From Spirulina subsalsa FACHB-351 (lineage in GTDB: Bacteria > Cyanobacteriota > Cyanobacteriia > Cyanobacteriales > Spirulinaceae), in NCBI RefSeq assembly GCF_026130165.1, contig NZ_JAIHOM010000030.1:1-48257 (forward strand): 48,257 bases of DNA. Direction: 5' to 3'. Within the stretch, counting starts at the first letter, position 1, and each line of letters opens with the position of its first letter. Below are positions 24,598 to 34,522 of this stretch, piece after piece. A model generated the notes under the pieces. It ran no database searches. It saw nothing but the letters and a program-made list of their open reading frames with translations, and was not told the DNA's origin. A program made the position numbers and the translations under genes.

Positions 24598-25230
24598 ATG
24601 AACACAACTTCTATTATTGGCTCAATGTTCGCGATCGGCTTAATTTTCGGTACACCTACCCTCACCCTAGCTCATGTTGGACATGGGGATGAGTTTCAGG
24701 CCGAAGGCGGTATTGATCGAGTTCCCGTCAACTCAGAAACCGATTCCCTCCTCGGGATTGAGGTTGCCCCCATTGCCCCGGCCTTTGATGGGAGTTCTCG
24801 CGTTCTTGTTCCCATGACTGCCTTAGTCGATGCCGATGGTAAACAGTTAGCCTTTGTCTTGTATGGTAATTTTTATGAACCCGTTCCCGTGCAAATCGGA
24901 GCAACAGAAGGGGAATGGGTCGAAGTCACTGACGGGTTATCCCTTGGGGAACAACTGGTGACTCAGGGCAGTTTGTCCCTCTATGCTGAATCCCGTAAAA
25001 CCCAAACCGCCACCACTGCACCCAGTCCGGAAACCGCCACGACTCCCACTGATGACGTTCAAACCCAAAACCTTCCCCAAGAAGATCCTACCGAGGACAA
25101 TTTAACTGCCACTTCAAGCTTTCCGATCGGAAAACTAGCCGCCGTTGGGGGAGGAGTTTTGATCATCTGCGGTGGGATGTTCTTCTGGACAGGGAGTCGT
25201 CGGAACAAAAATCTCTTCTCTGACAAATAA
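24598..25230 (+). CDS. Short periplasmic adaptor-like protein of an RND metal efflux system
   Basis: 210 aa. Signal peptide (1-25, ending LTLA), then a His/acid cluster (HVGHGDEF) typical of the N-terminus of CzcB/CusB-like adaptors. A membrane-proximal beta domain (about 45-130; VLVPMTALVDADGKQLAFV, VTDGLSLGEQLVTQGSLSLY) follows, then a Thr/Pro linker and a C-terminal membrane segment (about 177-198). The lipoyl and alpha-hairpin domains of full adaptors are absent, although no frameshift is visible. I recall similar short proteins before RND genes in other cyanobacteria, so it is probably a natural minimal form. GAGGAGG precedes the ATG, and the RND gene starts 20 bp downstream. Confidence 0.75.
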   Translation: MNTTSIIGSMFAIGLIFGTPTLTLAHVGHGDEFQAEGGIDRVPVNSETDSLLGIEVAPIAPAFDGSSRVLVPMTALVDADGKQLAFVLYGNFYEPVPVQIGATEGEWVEVTDGLSLGEQLVTQGSLSLYAESRKTQTATTAPSPETATTPTDDVQTQNLPQEDPTEDNLTATSSFPIGKLAAVGGGVLIICGGMFFWTGSRRNKNLFSDK

Positions 25231-25250
25231 GTAAGGATTATTGTTAATCG

Positions 25251-28200
25251 ATGTTTAACACCATTCTGAATCAGACCCTAAAAAATTCCATTGCTCAACG
25301 GTGGTTAATGGTGATTGGATCTCTGGTTATCACCATCTGGGGCTTTTTGACGATCACTCAAATGCCCTTGGATGTTTTCCCCCCCTTTGCTCCGCCTCAA
25401 GTAGACATCCAAACTGAGGCCGTTGGTTTGGCTCCCGAGGAAGTGGAGGCTCAGATTACGGTTCCTATTGAAAGTGTGGTCAATGGCTTACCCGGTGTCA
25501 CCCTCGTGCGTTCTTCCTCCAAGATTGGACTCTCCATGGTTCATGTTGTCTTTAACCAAGAGGCTGATATTTACCAAGCGCGGCAGGCTGTAACGGAACG
25601 ACTCCAACAGGTGATGAGTCAACTTCCCCAAGGGATTCATCCGCCGGAAATTTCCCCCTTAGTCTCTCCTTTGGGAACGATTCTGCAATATGCCTTTACG
25701 GTGAATGGTCAGGGGGAAACCTCTCTGATGGATTTACGCCGTTTGGTGGATGTTACCCTCAGAAATCAGATTCTCGCCGTGCCGGGTGTGTCTCAAGTGA
25801 CTATTTACGGGGGGGATGAACGGGAAGAACAGGTGTTAGTGGATCCGCAACTGTTGCGATCGCGTCAAGTCTCCCTCAATGAAGTCACGGCAGCAGCAAG
25901 GAAAGCTAATTCCAACGCTCCGGGCGGTTTCCTCATTGGTGGAGGCCAAGAGTTACTCGTTCGAGGCATCGGACAGATGAACACCCTAGAAGACTTGCAG
26001 CAGTCGGTGGTGAAAGTTCAAGATGGCGAACCGATTTTGCTCCAAGATGTGGCCGAAGTCAAAACGGGGGCGGCACTTAAACGGGGAGATGCCAGCTTGA
26101 ATGTACAGCCTGCCGTTGTGTTGATGATTAACAAGCAACCGGATGTAGATACTCCCACCGTCACCCAAGCCGTGGAAGCGGTGATGAACTCCCTACAGTC
26201 TACCTTTCCCGTCGATGTTCAAGTTCAACGCACCTTCCGCCAGTCAAACTTTATTGATTCTGCCATTGGCAACGTTAGCGGATCCCTGATGCAAGGCATC
26301 ATCATCGTGTCGGTAATTATGTTGCTTTTTTTAATGAATTGGCGCACCGCTATCATTACCCTGAGTGCTATTCCCTTATCCCTCTTGATTGGCTTAATGT
26401 TCATGAAAGCCTTCGGTTTAGGGATTAATACCATGACCTTGGGGGGCTTAGTGGTGGCGATTGGGTCAGTCGTCGATGATGCCATTGTGGATATGGAAAA
26501 CTGTTATCGCGGTTTACGACAGAATCAAATCCAAGAAAACCCAAAACCCCCCTTTCAAGTGGTTTATGACACTTCGGTTCAAGTACGTTTAGCCGTCATT
26601 TTTTCCACAGTTATTATCATCGTCGTCTTTGCCCCCATTTTTAGTTTAACGGGGGTAGAAGGGAGAATTTTCGCCCCGATGGGTTGGGCTTATTTGCTCT
26701 CTATTGCCGCCTCTACCCTGGTCGCCATGACCCTTTCTCCCGCCCTCTGTGCCATTTTATTGGCTCATCATAAACTCCCCCAAGAAGGCACTTTTATTTC
26801 ACGCTGGGCAGAAAGTTTGTATCGCCCTCTGCTCAATTTGTCTCTAAGAACTCCCCAACTGATTTTAGGATTAGCCTTAGCCTCCTTAGTGGCTACTCTA
26901 GCCGTTGTGCCTTACTTGGGACGGGTTTTCCTCCCGGAATTTCAGGAAAAATCTATGGTGAACTCTATGGTTTTATTTCCGGGTGTCTCTTTGGAGATGA
27001 CCAATCGGGCGGGAATGACTCTGGCTCAGTCCCTGCAAGATAATCCCCTCTATGAATGGGTACAAGTCCGCGCTGGACGCGCTCCGGGGGATGCTGATGG
27101 GGCTGGGGTCAACATGGCTCATGTGGATGTGGAATTGAGTGATCTTGCCCTACAAGACCGAGAGGGGGCTGTTCAACAACTCCGGGACAAATTTCTGCAA
27201 TTGCCGGGTGTCGCGCCTAATATTGGCGGTTTTATTTCTCACCGCATGGATGAAGTTTTGTCGGGGGTCAGAAGTGCGATCGCGGTCAAAATTTTTGGCC
27301 CCGATTTAGTCCAGTTGCGTCAAGTTGGGGAACAAGTCCGCGATCTCATCAAACCTATTGCAGGAGTTGTGGACTTACAATTAGAACCTCAATTACCTAT
27401 CCGCCAAGTTCAAATTAATTATGACCGCGAGGCGGCGGCTGGTTATGGTTTAACCATGGCTGCCATTTCTGAGGTGGTGGAAACCGCCCTCAATGGTCAA
27501 GTGGTGTCCCAAGTCCCGGAAAATCAACAACTGATTAATATTACCGTCGGTTTGCCTGAAGCCTCGCGGAATAATTTAGATGCCATTGGGGCGATTCCCC
27601 TGTCTACCCCCACGGGACAAATGATTCCCCTCAGTGCTGTGGCTAGAGTTGAGTATGGTATGGGGGCTAATGTGGTGAATCGGGAAAATGTGTCTCGTTT
27701 AATTGTAGTGTCCGCTAATGTTGCCCAACGAGACTTAGGCAGCGTTGTCGGGGATATTCAAGCGACCATTGACCACAATGTTCAATTACCCGGTGGCTAC
27801 TTCATTCAATATGGCGGACAGTTTGAAGCGGAACAAAAAGCCACCAATAACCTGGTCTGGTATAGCATTCTGGCAGCGATTATAATTGCTATTTTGATGT
27901 TCTTCTCGGTTAAGTCTCTCCCGGCAACTCTGGCCATTATGCTCAATCTTCCCTTGGCCTTAGTGGGTGGCATTGTCTCGATTCTCTTAACAGGGGGGGT
28001 GATCTCTATCGCTTCTCTGATCGGGTTTATTACACTGTTTGGGGTGGCTGTCCGCAATGGTTTACTTTTGGTGGATAACTATAACCAGAAGTTCGCGCAA
28101 GGGATGCGCTTAAAAGAAGTGATCGCTCAAGGCTCTCTAGAACGTCTGCACGCTATCCTGATGACTGCTTTAACATCTGCTCTGGGAATGTTACCGTTAG

Positions 28201-28355
28201 CGATCGCACAGGGGGCCGGGAATGAAGTTCTACAACCCCTTGCCATCGTCGTATTAGGAGGACTATTTACCTCTACGGCTTTGACATTATTAGTGATTCC
28301 AGCCTTATATGCCCAGTTTGGGAAGTGGTTAATCCCCCGAAAATCCCCCACCTAG
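25251..28355 (+). CDS. Heavy-metal RND efflux permease (CzcA/CusA-like)
   Basis: 1034 aa, full length for the family, with twelve membrane segments in the usual 1+5+1+5 layout and two large periplasmic loops. The TM4 proton-relay segment reads VVAIGSVVDDAIVDMENCYR. D409 and E416 match the conserved Asp/Glu of HME-RND pumps. The first Asp of the DFG motif in divalent-cation pumps is Ala (A403), and an extra D410 is present. That is closer to the monovalent-type AIG pattern, but the substrate remains open. It is preceded by the adaptor gene and regulated presumably by the divergent RppA/RppB. No outer-membrane channel gene is adjacent. The TAG stop shares its G with a TA-flanked repeat. Confidence 0.88.
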   Translation: MFNTILNQTLKNSIAQRWLMVIGSLVITIWGFLTITQMPLDVFPPFAPPQVDIQTEAVGLAPEEVEAQITVPIESVVNGLPGVTLVRSSSKIGLSMVHVVFNQEADIYQARQAVTERLQQVMSQLPQGIHPPEISPLVSPLGTILQYAFTVNGQGETSLMDLRRLVDVTLRNQILAVPGVSQVTIYGGDEREEQVLVDPQLLRSRQVSLNEVTAAARKANSNAPGGFLIGGGQELLVRGIGQMNTLEDLQQSVVKVQDGEPILLQDVAEVKTGAALKRGDASLNVQPAVVLMINKQPDVDTPTVTQAVEAVMNSLQSTFPVDVQVQRTFRQSNFIDSAIGNVSGSLMQGIIIVSVIMLLFLMNWRTAIITLSAIPLSLLIGLMFMKAFGLGINTMTLGGLVVAIGSVVDDAIVDMENCYRGLRQNQIQENPKPPFQVVYDTSVQVRLAVIFSTVIIIVVFAPIFSLTGVEGRIFAPMGWAYLLSIAASTLVAMTLSPALCAILLAHHKLPQEGTFISRWAESLYRPLLNLSLRTPQLILGLALASLVATLAVVPYLGRVFLPEFQEKSMVNSMVLFPGVSLEMTNRAGMTLAQSLQDNPLYEWVQVRAGRAPGDADGAGVNMAHVDVELSDLALQDREGAVQQLRDKFLQLPGVAPNIGGFISHRMDEVLSGVRSAIAVKIFGPDLVQLRQVGEQVRDLIKPIAGVVDLQLEPQLPIRQVQINYDREAAAGYGLTMAAISEVVETALNGQVVSQVPENQQLINITVGLPEASRNNLDAIGAIPLSTPTGQMIPLSAVARVEYGMGANVVNRENVSRLIVVSANVAQRDLGSVVGDIQATIDHNVQLPGGYFIQYGGQFEAEQKATNNLVWYSILAAIIIAILMFFSVKSLPATLAIMLNLPLALVGGIVSILLTGGVISIASLIGFITLFGVAVRNGLLLVDNYNQKFAQGMRLKEVIAQGSLERLHAILMTALTSALGMLPLAIAQGAGNEVLQPLAIVVLGGLFTSTALTLLVIPALYAQFGKWLIPRKSPT

Positions 28356-28437
28356 GGCTTGCTGAATAACTTGGGGAATAGGGAATTGGGTGTCGGGAAT
28401 CAGGTGTCGGGTGTCGGGAATCCTCTCCCCTGCTTCC
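28355..28437. repeat. TA-flanked repeat with GGGAATA/GTGTCGG heptamer tract
   Basis: Starts GGGCTTGCTGAATAA after TA and continues as degenerate heptamer-like repeats (GGTGTCGGGAAT). The tract runs into the end of lpxB, whose last codons and TAG stop (minus strand, AATAGGGAATAG) are made of it. Confidence 0.6.
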
Positions 28438-29601
28438 CTATTCCCTATTAAACTCCCCTAAAATATTCTCAGCTGCCCGCTCACAAGCCCCAACTCCTCC
28501 CAGTGCGGCGGTCATTTCTTGATAGTCTTGCACCACTTTAGCCCGTCGTTGGTCGTTGAGTAAGAAATCCAACGACTCTTGAACTATGCGCTCTGAAGTG
28601 GCTTCTTCTTGTAATAATTCCGGCACAATTTCCCGCATTAATACCAAATTGGTGGGGGACATGAAGGGAATGGAAAAACGGAAAAAGGTACGCGCTAGCC
28701 ACATGGTAAACCAATGCAGCCGATAAATCACCACTTGGGGAACTTGTAGGAGGGCAATCTCTAAGTTCACGGTGCCGGATTTGGTAATGGCGAGATCGGA
28801 GGCGGCGATCGCATCTAAGGTCTGATTTTGCAAAACTTTCAAGTTTAGGTCATATTTTGCCAAGATTTCGCCGATTTTCCCCTCATAAATATTCAACGAC
28901 AGGGGCAGTAAAAATTGCAGATCGGGGATTTTCTCCTGAAGGTGTTGGGCGGCCTCTAACATCGGGGGAAGCAAAAACTTGATTTCTTGCCAACGGGAGG
29001 CTGGGAGGAGCGTCACCACTTTTTGCTCTGGTGTAAAACCAAAGCGTTGGCGGGCTTCTTCCCGACTGGGGGCTTGCTGCATTCGGTCTACAATGGGATG
29101 ACCGACCCATTGGACATTTGCCCCCTGTTCCCTAAAAAAGTCGGCTTCTTGGGGAAATATGGCCAGAATCCGATCGGTTAAGGTGACAATTTCTTGAGTA
29201 GAACGCAGCGTAGGCGCCCAGACCCAACTCTGGGGGGCAATGTAGTAAAAAATAGGGAGATTGGGCAGTTGTTTCCGGGCAACACGGGCGAGGGCAATAT
29301 TGGGATCGTGGTAATCAATCAAAACTAGGACATCCGGGGGCTGTTTTCGGAAGACCTGTCTAGCCCGTTTTTGCGCCTGTAAGGTGGGTAAAACGAAGGG
29401 GATGGACTCGAATAACCCAATGGAGCCGATTTGGGCTGTATTGGCGATAATCTCGGCTCCTGCTTCGGCCATGCGATCGCCTCCCAAGGCCACAATTTCT
29501 AAATCCAAACCTCGGTGCTGGGCTTGTTTATACAGGGCTTCGACGAGTAAAGCACCTTGTAAGTCCCCTGAGACTTCCCCGGTACTAATAAAAATACGCA
29601 T
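28438..29601 (-). CDS. lpxB: Lipid-A-disaccharide synthase
   Basis: 387 aa, normal length. LpxB condenses UDP-2,3-diacylglucosamine with lipid X to form the lipid A disaccharide at the inner membrane. The N-terminus RIFISTGEVSGDLQGALLV, the LIDYHDPN segment and IFYYIAPQSWVWAP are family hallmarks of this GT-B glycosyltransferase. Last gene of the lpxC-fabZ-lpxA-lpxB series, starting 6 bp after lpxA. The three terminal residues come from the adjoining repeat tract, so the original C-terminus may have been altered slightly. Confidence 0.96.
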   Translation of the reverse strand: MRIFISTGEVSGDLQGALLVEALYKQAQHRGLDLEIVALGGDRMAEAGAEIIANTAQIGSIGLFESIPFVLPTLQAQKRARQVFRKQPPDVLVLIDYHDPNIALARVARKQLPNLPIFYYIAPQSWVWAPTLRSTQEIVTLTDRILAIFPQEADFFREQGANVQWVGHPIVDRMQQAPSREEARQRFGFTPEQKVVTLLPASRWQEIKFLLPPMLEAAQHLQEKIPDLQFLLPLSLNIYEGKIGEILAKYDLNLKVLQNQTLDAIAASDLAITKSGTVNLEIALLQVPQVVIYRLHWFTMWLARTFFRFSIPFMSPTNLVLMREIVPELLQEEATSERIVQESLDFLLNDQRRAKVVQDYQEMTAALGGVGACERAAENILGEFNRE

Positions 29602-29607
29602 TCTTTT

Positions 29608-30429
29608 TTATTCACTCTCAACAGAGTGCCGACCTTTAGACCGCCCCGGAATGGGGCCTCGACGCTTGGCACCTGTGGAGAGGTGGAGAAAACGCCGTAA
29701 ATGTTGGAGATGTTCGTCATCTCCCAGTAAATCCAGTTGCTCAAGGGCTTCGGTCAAGGGCAAGGAGGAACGATAAAGCACCCGGAAAGCTTTCTTGAGT
29801 AAGGCAATCTCATCTTTGTTCATGCCCGCCCGTTTCAGACCAATTAAATTAAGCGATCGCACCCGAGACGGATTCCCCTCAATCAGCATATAGGGCGGCA
29901 CATCCCGGTCTACTCGACTCATCCCCCCCAACATAGCCAATCGCCCAATATGAACAAATTGGTGGATGCCTAACACACCCCCCACCACGACCCGAGATTC
30001 AATTTCCACATGACCCGCCAAAGCTACCCCATTGGCAATCACAACATTGTCCCCCAACACACAGTTATGGGCAACATGAACATAGGCCATCAGTAAATTA
30101 TTATTACCCAGAATCGTTTCCTCGCCCTCGTCGGTCGCTCGATTAATCGTGACATACTCCCGGATTTGGTTGCCGTCGCCAATGCGAACACGACTGGCGG
30201 CTCCCTTATACTTTAAATCTTGGGGTTCTAATCCGATGGCGGCTCCCGGAAAAATCCGATTATCTACGCCGATGTTTGTGGGGCCTTCAATCACCACATG
30301 AGCGCCGATGTGGGTATGTGCGCCAATCGTCACCTGTTCCCCAATCACGGCATAGGGACCAACTCGAACGGTAGGATGCAGTTCTGCTTGGGGATGAATA
30401 ACAGCAGTGGGATGAATTAGTGTTTTCAA
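29608..30429 (-). CDS. lpxA: UDP-N-acetylglucosamine acyltransferase
   Basis: 273 aa. First step of lipid A synthesis: transfer of a hydroxyacyl chain from ACP to UDP-GlcNAc. The left-handed beta-helix hexapeptide repeats cover residues about 4-190 (VGPYAVIGEQVTIGAHTHIG). The active-site segment is LLMAYVHVAHNC, with H121 at the catalytic His position. The C-terminal helical domain is present. The start is TTG at 30429, with GGAG 8 nt upstream; the protein then begins KTLIHPTAVIHP, the expected N-terminus, and there is no ATG alternative. Separated from fabZ by 252 bp that hold a 19-bp tandem repeat. Confidence 0.95.
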   Translation of the reverse strand: MKTLIHPTAVIHPQAELHPTVRVGPYAVIGEQVTIGAHTHIGAHVVIEGPTNIGVDNRIFPGAAIGLEPQDLKYKGAASRVRIGDGNQIREYVTINRATDEGEETILGNNNLLMAYVHVAHNCVLGDNVVIANGVALAGHVEIESRVVVGGVLGIHQFVHIGRLAMLGGMSRVDRDVPPYMLIEGNPSRVRSLNLIGLKRAGMNKDEIALLKKAFRVLYRSSLPLTEALEQLDLLGDDEHLQHLRRFLHLSTGAKRRGPIPGRSKGRHSVESE

Positions 30430-30570
30430 CGGGACAACTCCGGCAATCTCACGTCACCAAATGATTTAGGAGAAATGACAAATTATACAAATTATGAAGA
30501 TATCTTGACACAAGCCGGGCAACAAAAGCGGGAAATTGAGAAAATTTTCCCAGATTGTAGGGGCGCAACG

Positions 30571-30680
30571 CTTGCGCCCTTGGGTAAGGCTTGCGCCCTT
30601 GGGTAAGGCTTGCGCCCTTGGGTAAGGCTTGCGCCCTTGGGTAAGGCTTGCGCCCTTGGGTAAGGCTTGCGCCCTTGGGT
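30571..30680. repeat. 19-bp tandem repeat, 5.8 copies, between fabZ and lpxA
   Basis: Unit CTTGCGCCCTTGGGTAAGG, five perfect copies from 30571 and a partial sixth ending at 30680, one base from the fabZ stop codon. Perfect identity suggests recent slippage and likely copy-number variation among strains. It separates fabZ from lpxA in an otherwise tight series. Bases 30430-30570 show no other feature. Confidence 0.92.
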
Positions 30681-30681
30681 C

Positions 30682-31194
30682 TTAATCAATTAAGGAGAAC
30701 ATCATCTCCGCTTCCGCACAAACCTGACCTTCTACTTCGGCCCGGCCGTACATTTTGCCAAAACGACCCCCTCGGACGCGCAAGAGTTCCACAGTCATCA
30801 CTAATTGATCGCCGGGGACCACCGGACGGCGAAAACGGACTTTATCCATGCCCGCGAACACAAATAAGCCCCCCGGATGACTGGGCAGTTGGGTTAATAC
30901 TACGCCCCCCACTTGAGCCATGGCTTCGACAATCAACACCCCCGGCATAATTGGACGATCGGGGAAGTGACCTTGAAAGTGGGGTTCATTAATACTAACG
31001 TTCTTAATCCCGATGGCTTGTTTGCCGGGGATATACTCAATAATGCGATCCACCAAGGCGAAGGGGTAACGATGGGGCAGGAGTTGGCGAATTTCTTCCA
31101 CTTCGATGGTGGTAGGGGTTGGATCTTCAACCGGGGCGGTTTCCACAGCAGGAATAGGAGCAGTTTTCTTTTCTTCGGTGGTTAGGATGGTCAT
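30682..31194 (-). CDS. fabZ: 3-hydroxyacyl-ACP dehydratase FabZ
   Basis: 170 aa. Dehydrates 3-hydroxyacyl-ACP in fatty acid elongation, and so competes with lipid A synthesis for the same substrate, which explains its place among lpx genes. Residues 30-170 are the hotdog domain: [12 protein letters not shown], catalytic H76 in [11 protein letters not shown] and E90 in VLIVEAMAQ. The first 30 residues are a Thr/Pro/Glu-rich extension common in cyanobacterial FabZ. ATG at 31194, 32 bp after lpxC. Confidence 0.95.
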   Translation of the reverse strand: MTILTTEEKKTAPIPAVETAPVEDPTPTTIEVEEIRQLLPHRYPFALVDRIIEYIPGKQAIGIKNVSINEPHFQGHFPDRPIMPGVLIVEAMAQVGGVVLTQLPSHPGGLFVFAGMDKVRFRRPVVPGDQLVMTVELLRVRGGRFGKMYGRAEVEGQVCAEAEMMFSLID

Positions 31195-31226
31195 GGGTAA
31201 TTGTGAATAGGTAATCGGTAAAGCCT

Positions 31227-32054
31227 TCAGCCCTCGGCGAGGAGGGCTTGAGCCAGTTGAATATGCAATTTATGACTTGCCTTATAAGCCAAAATATGAG
31301 CTTGGGGAAATAAGCCCAATAAACTTAAGTCTCCCACTAAATCTAAAAGTTTATGACGTGCGGGTTCATTTGCAAATCGTAAGGGGGGATTTAACCAGCC
31401 TGTTTCGTCACAAACGAGGGCATTTTCTAAAGTACCCCCTTTGATTAATCCGGCTTGGCGCAATTGTTCCACCTGATCGGCAAAGCCAAAAGTCCGGGCC
31501 GGTGCGATCGCCTCCTCAAACCGTTCTTGCTCCGGACTCCAGCTATACCATTGATTGCCAATGGCCGAGTAGGTGAAATCAATCCCATAGGTCAAGCGCA
31601 AACGGGGGGCCGGGAGTGCCGTGACAAAGGCCTCCCCTTCTTGTACCGTAATGGGTTGCTTCACCACTAGGGGGCTGGGGGTTTCCGCTTCCGGTAACTC
31701 CTGTAATCCCACTTGTGCGATCGCCTTGACCCACTCCCCCGCCGACCCATCCAATAACGGCACCTCCCCCCCATCGATCTCAATCCGTGCGTGATCCACC
31801 CCACAGCCCGCCAAAGCCGCCAAGAGATGCTCCACCGTCCGCACCTTCGCCATCCCTTGACCCAACTCCGTCGAGAGACTCGTTTGACACACTGCCCCCA
31901 CCGTAGCCCGAATCACAGGCTGTTCCGGCAGATCCACCCGCACAAAATACCGCCCCCCCCTTTGAGCCGGACAGACCCGCACCCCAATCCTTTGACCACT
32001 GTGCAGACCCACCCCCCCACAGGAGAAAGCCTCTCGAATCGTCCTTTGAACCAT
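31227..32054 (-). CDS. lpxC: UDP-3-O-acyl-N-acetylglucosamine deacetylase
   Basis: 275 aa. Zinc deacetylase, committed step of lipid A synthesis. Zinc ligands are visible as H76 (TVEHLLAAL) and the HKLLD pair ([13 protein letters not shown]), and catalytic H261 is in KASHKLH. The N-terminus [12 protein letters not shown] is typical. The ATG overlaps the bamA stop by one base (TAATG), implying translational coupling. Confidence 0.95.
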   Translation of the reverse strand: MVQRTIREAFSCGGVGLHSGQRIGVRVCPAQRGGRYFVRVDLPEQPVIRATVGAVCQTSLSTELGQGMAKVRTVEHLLAALAGCGVDHARIEIDGGEVPLLDGSAGEWVKAIAQVGLQELPEAETPSPLVVKQPITVQEGEAFVTALPAPRLRLTYGIDFTYSAIGNQWYSWSPEQERFEEAIAPARTFGFADQVEQLRQAGLIKGGTLENALVCDETGWLNPPLRFANEPARHKLLDLVGDLSLLGLFPQAHILAYKASHKLHIQLAQALLAEG

Positions 32055-34468
32055 TAGAACCGTTCCCCAATACCGAAATGCAAACGACTATCCCCCTGAT
32101 CATTAAACCCATAATCCACCCGAATCGGACCCAGAGGCGATTGAATCCGCACCCCGACCCCATACCCCAAACCACTCCCCGGCTTATTGCGCACCCGTGC
32201 CGGATTCCCCGGAACAGACGACCCACTGCCCAAATCCGTCCCATAGTCCACAAACAACGTCCCCCCAATAAACGACAAAATGGGGAAACGATACTCCGCC
32301 GTCAACTGCAAATAAGAGCGACCACTGCCCACATTGCCCTCTTCATAACCCCGGACCGAATTCGCCCCCCCAATACTAAAGGCCTCATAGGGCGGTAAAT
32401 CCCCTAAAACCGTTCCCGCTTGGATATTAAAAGCCAACGTTTGGGGTGCATCAGGATCTCGGCTTAAATTAAACCAATCCACCGGGATATAGCGGCTATA
32501 ACTTCCTCGTAAACGATTAAAGAAAATCTGACCCGACCCAATAGGAATCGTTTGATCCATCCCTAAACGAATCAAACTCCCCGAAGTCGGCTGTAAGGGA
32601 TTATTCCGGCGGTCATAAATTGCCCCCAACTGCAACGCCACAATCGTATCCCGACCACTCGGCGAGAAGGACAACAAATTACCCAAACTATCCACCGGAC
32701 TGATATCCGCATTGCCATCTTGGATAGAAACCGCCTGATATTGGAAACCCGCCGAAAGCGTCCAGTCCGCCCGAGTAAAAGGATCCGGAGCCAAAGGACG
32801 AACAAAATTCACCCCGCCCCCCGTCCGTACCACCCGAGGGCGGTCATTGTTCGGTAAACGAATTTCGGGATCTCCCCCATCAAAAATCAAGGAAATCGTC
32901 CGCCGACGGAACGCATTCACCGTGTAAGACGTGCGATAAGGATCCCCCGCAATCCACGGATCCGTAAAAGCCACATCAAACAAGAACTCCCGCGTCCCAA
33001 TTTGCAACTCCGCCGTTAAATCTTGATTATTGCCCCCCACATTGCGCTGTTGATAACTCCCCGTCCCGAAGAAGCCACTGGCGGAACTAATCCCCACCCC
33101 AGCCGCCACAGATCCGGTATTACCTTCTTGCACTTCCACATTGACAATCACCTGACTCGGATCAGTCCCCGGCTCAAAATTCAAGCGCGCATCTTGGAAT
33201 AAGCCCAAGCCAAACACCCGTTGTAAATCCGCCTGAGCCATATCACGCTGGAAGATCCCCCCAGCGGCCATCTGCATTTCTCGGGTGACAATAAAGGGAC
33301 GAGTCCGGCCGCTCACCTCTTCCCCTTCCTCGTTCAAAAACCGAACTTGTACATCTTCAATCAGCCCTTCAGCCACCTGCAATGTCACCACCCCATCACG
33401 AGACACTTGGGGACTGCCCAACACTTGGGCCAAATCATAACCATTGCTTTGATACCACTGATTCAGTGCCATCACATTTTCTTGCAAGGTGCGCAGATTG
33501 AGAGTCTCCCCATACTGACCGCCAAAAATCTCATCAACCACCTCTGGGGGAACCGCTCGCTGTTGGGCCCCTTCTGGTAGGGTTTGTAACACCACTTGCC
33601 GCAAGACTGGGTTCACGTCCACCTGAAAGGTAATCCGTACCCCTAGGGGCGTATCTTCAGGAACCTGAGTCACATTGGCGAAAAACCCCGTGGCAAAGAC
33701 CGCGTTCACATCTTCTTGCAGTTGAGAACGGGTCGTAGTTCGACCGGGCTGGGTGCGAATGGCGTTATACACCACATCTTCCAGTTCAGGGGTCAGGTTA
33801 TCCCCCGCGACTACCACCTCCGCCACTAATACCCTCGGTTCTCCTTCAGCCGGGGGGGCGGCTGGAGGTGGTTGGTCGAGGGGAGAAGGGGGTAATTGGG
33901 CTAAGTCCAAGGCGGTGGGTGCTGTCACGGCGGCGGGGGGAATCATCATCTCCCCGGCTATGATGGTTTCCCCACGGTCCTCGGTGGGGGACATCTCCCC
34001 CTGTACCCTGGTCTCGGAACTCTGGGGTTCCCCCGGTTGCTCACTGACTTCCGTTTGGGCTAGCTCCCCGTTGTCTTGTTCCAAACCCTGGGGGGCGCGG
34101 TTGTTGGCGAGGGAAGCCGGAATCGGTAGGGTGGCGGCAGCAACCGAGAGGGGGGTTTCCTCGGGGGACTCCTGAGAGAGCAACTGATGAGATAGAAGCT
34201 CATCCCAGATGCCCACAGACTGCTCTGGATTCCCCCAGTTTGGGGTTTCACTCAGAGGGGCCCCATTGACATCGGTGAGGGGCGAAGCCACGGAAACGAG
34301 GGATGACCAATCCAAGGACTCTAGGGCAACCATTGAGGGACTATCGGCTTGGGTCAGGGAATCTGGATTCCCCTCGGTCCAAGTGGCTACTTCCCCCAAA
34401 GCAGTACGCGCTAAACCCAAGGGGGCTGACGTTGTTAGAAAAACAACTAAAAGAGGAGATAAGCGCAT
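32054..34468 (-). CDS. bamA: Outer membrane assembly factor BamA/Omp85
   Basis: 804 aa from ATG 34468 ([18 protein letters not shown], a signal peptide); a TTG at 34519 would put 17 extra residues before it. After the signal comes an unusual long Pro/Gln/Glu-rich spacer (about 25-205), as in other cyanobacterial Omp85. POTRA domains follow (about 210-450; [21 protein letters not shown]), then a 16-strand barrel (about 460-804) with the RGYEEG loop-6 motif and terminal FGIGERF. It inserts beta-barrel proteins in the outer membrane and is the ancestor of chloroplast Toc75. It sits between purC (54-bp gap) and lpxC, a characteristic cyanobacterial order. Confidence 0.95.
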   Translation of the reverse strand: MRLSPLLVVFLTTSAPLGLARTALGEVATWTEGNPDSLTQADSPSMVALESLDWSSLVSVASPLTDVNGAPLSETPNWGNPEQSVGIWDELLSHQLLSQESPEETPLSVAAATLPIPASLANNRAPQGLEQDNGELAQTEVSEQPGEPQSSETRVQGEMSPTEDRGETIIAGEMMIPPAAVTAPTALDLAQLPPSPLDQPPPAAPPAEGEPRVLVAEVVVAGDNLTPELEDVVYNAIRTQPGRTTTRSQLQEDVNAVFATGFFANVTQVPEDTPLGVRITFQVDVNPVLRQVVLQTLPEGAQQRAVPPEVVDEIFGGQYGETLNLRTLQENVMALNQWYQSNGYDLAQVLGSPQVSRDGVVTLQVAEGLIEDVQVRFLNEEGEEVSGRTRPFIVTREMQMAAGGIFQRDMAQADLQRVFGLGLFQDARLNFEPGTDPSQVIVNVEVQEGNTGSVAAGVGISSASGFFGTGSYQQRNVGGNNQDLTAELQIGTREFLFDVAFTDPWIAGDPYRTSYTVNAFRRRTISLIFDGGDPEIRLPNNDRPRVVRTGGGVNFVRPLAPDPFTRADWTLSAGFQYQAVSIQDGNADISPVDSLGNLLSFSPSGRDTIVALQLGAIYDRRNNPLQPTSGSLIRLGMDQTIPIGSGQIFFNRLRGSYSRYIPVDWFNLSRDPDAPQTLAFNIQAGTVLGDLPPYEAFSIGGANSVRGYEEGNVGSGRSYLQLTAEYRFPILSFIGGTLFVDYGTDLGSGSSVPGNPARVRNKPGSGLGYGVGVRIQSPLGPIRVDYGFNDQGDSRLHFGIGERF

Positions 34469-34522
34469 ATTTTTAAATGTTTTCAGCACTTCCACACACC
34501 AACTAACGTGATTTTGCAAGAT

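Noticed and set aside
30571-30680. Possible CRISPR array
   Set aside because: Units are contiguous and identical with no variable spacers.
30492-30689. Open frame with repeated peptide over the 19-bp tandem repeat
   Set aside because: It is only the translation of the tandem repeat on the strand of fabZ/lpxA; no start signal and no protein family.
31780-32268. 162-codon frame overlapping lpxC and bamA
   Set aside because: Gly/Trp-biased shadow across two confident genes.
33753-34175. 140-codon frame antisense to bamA
   Set aside because: Shadow of the Pro/Gln/Glu-rich bamA spacer; Ser/Gly/Ala-biased composition and no ribosome binding site.
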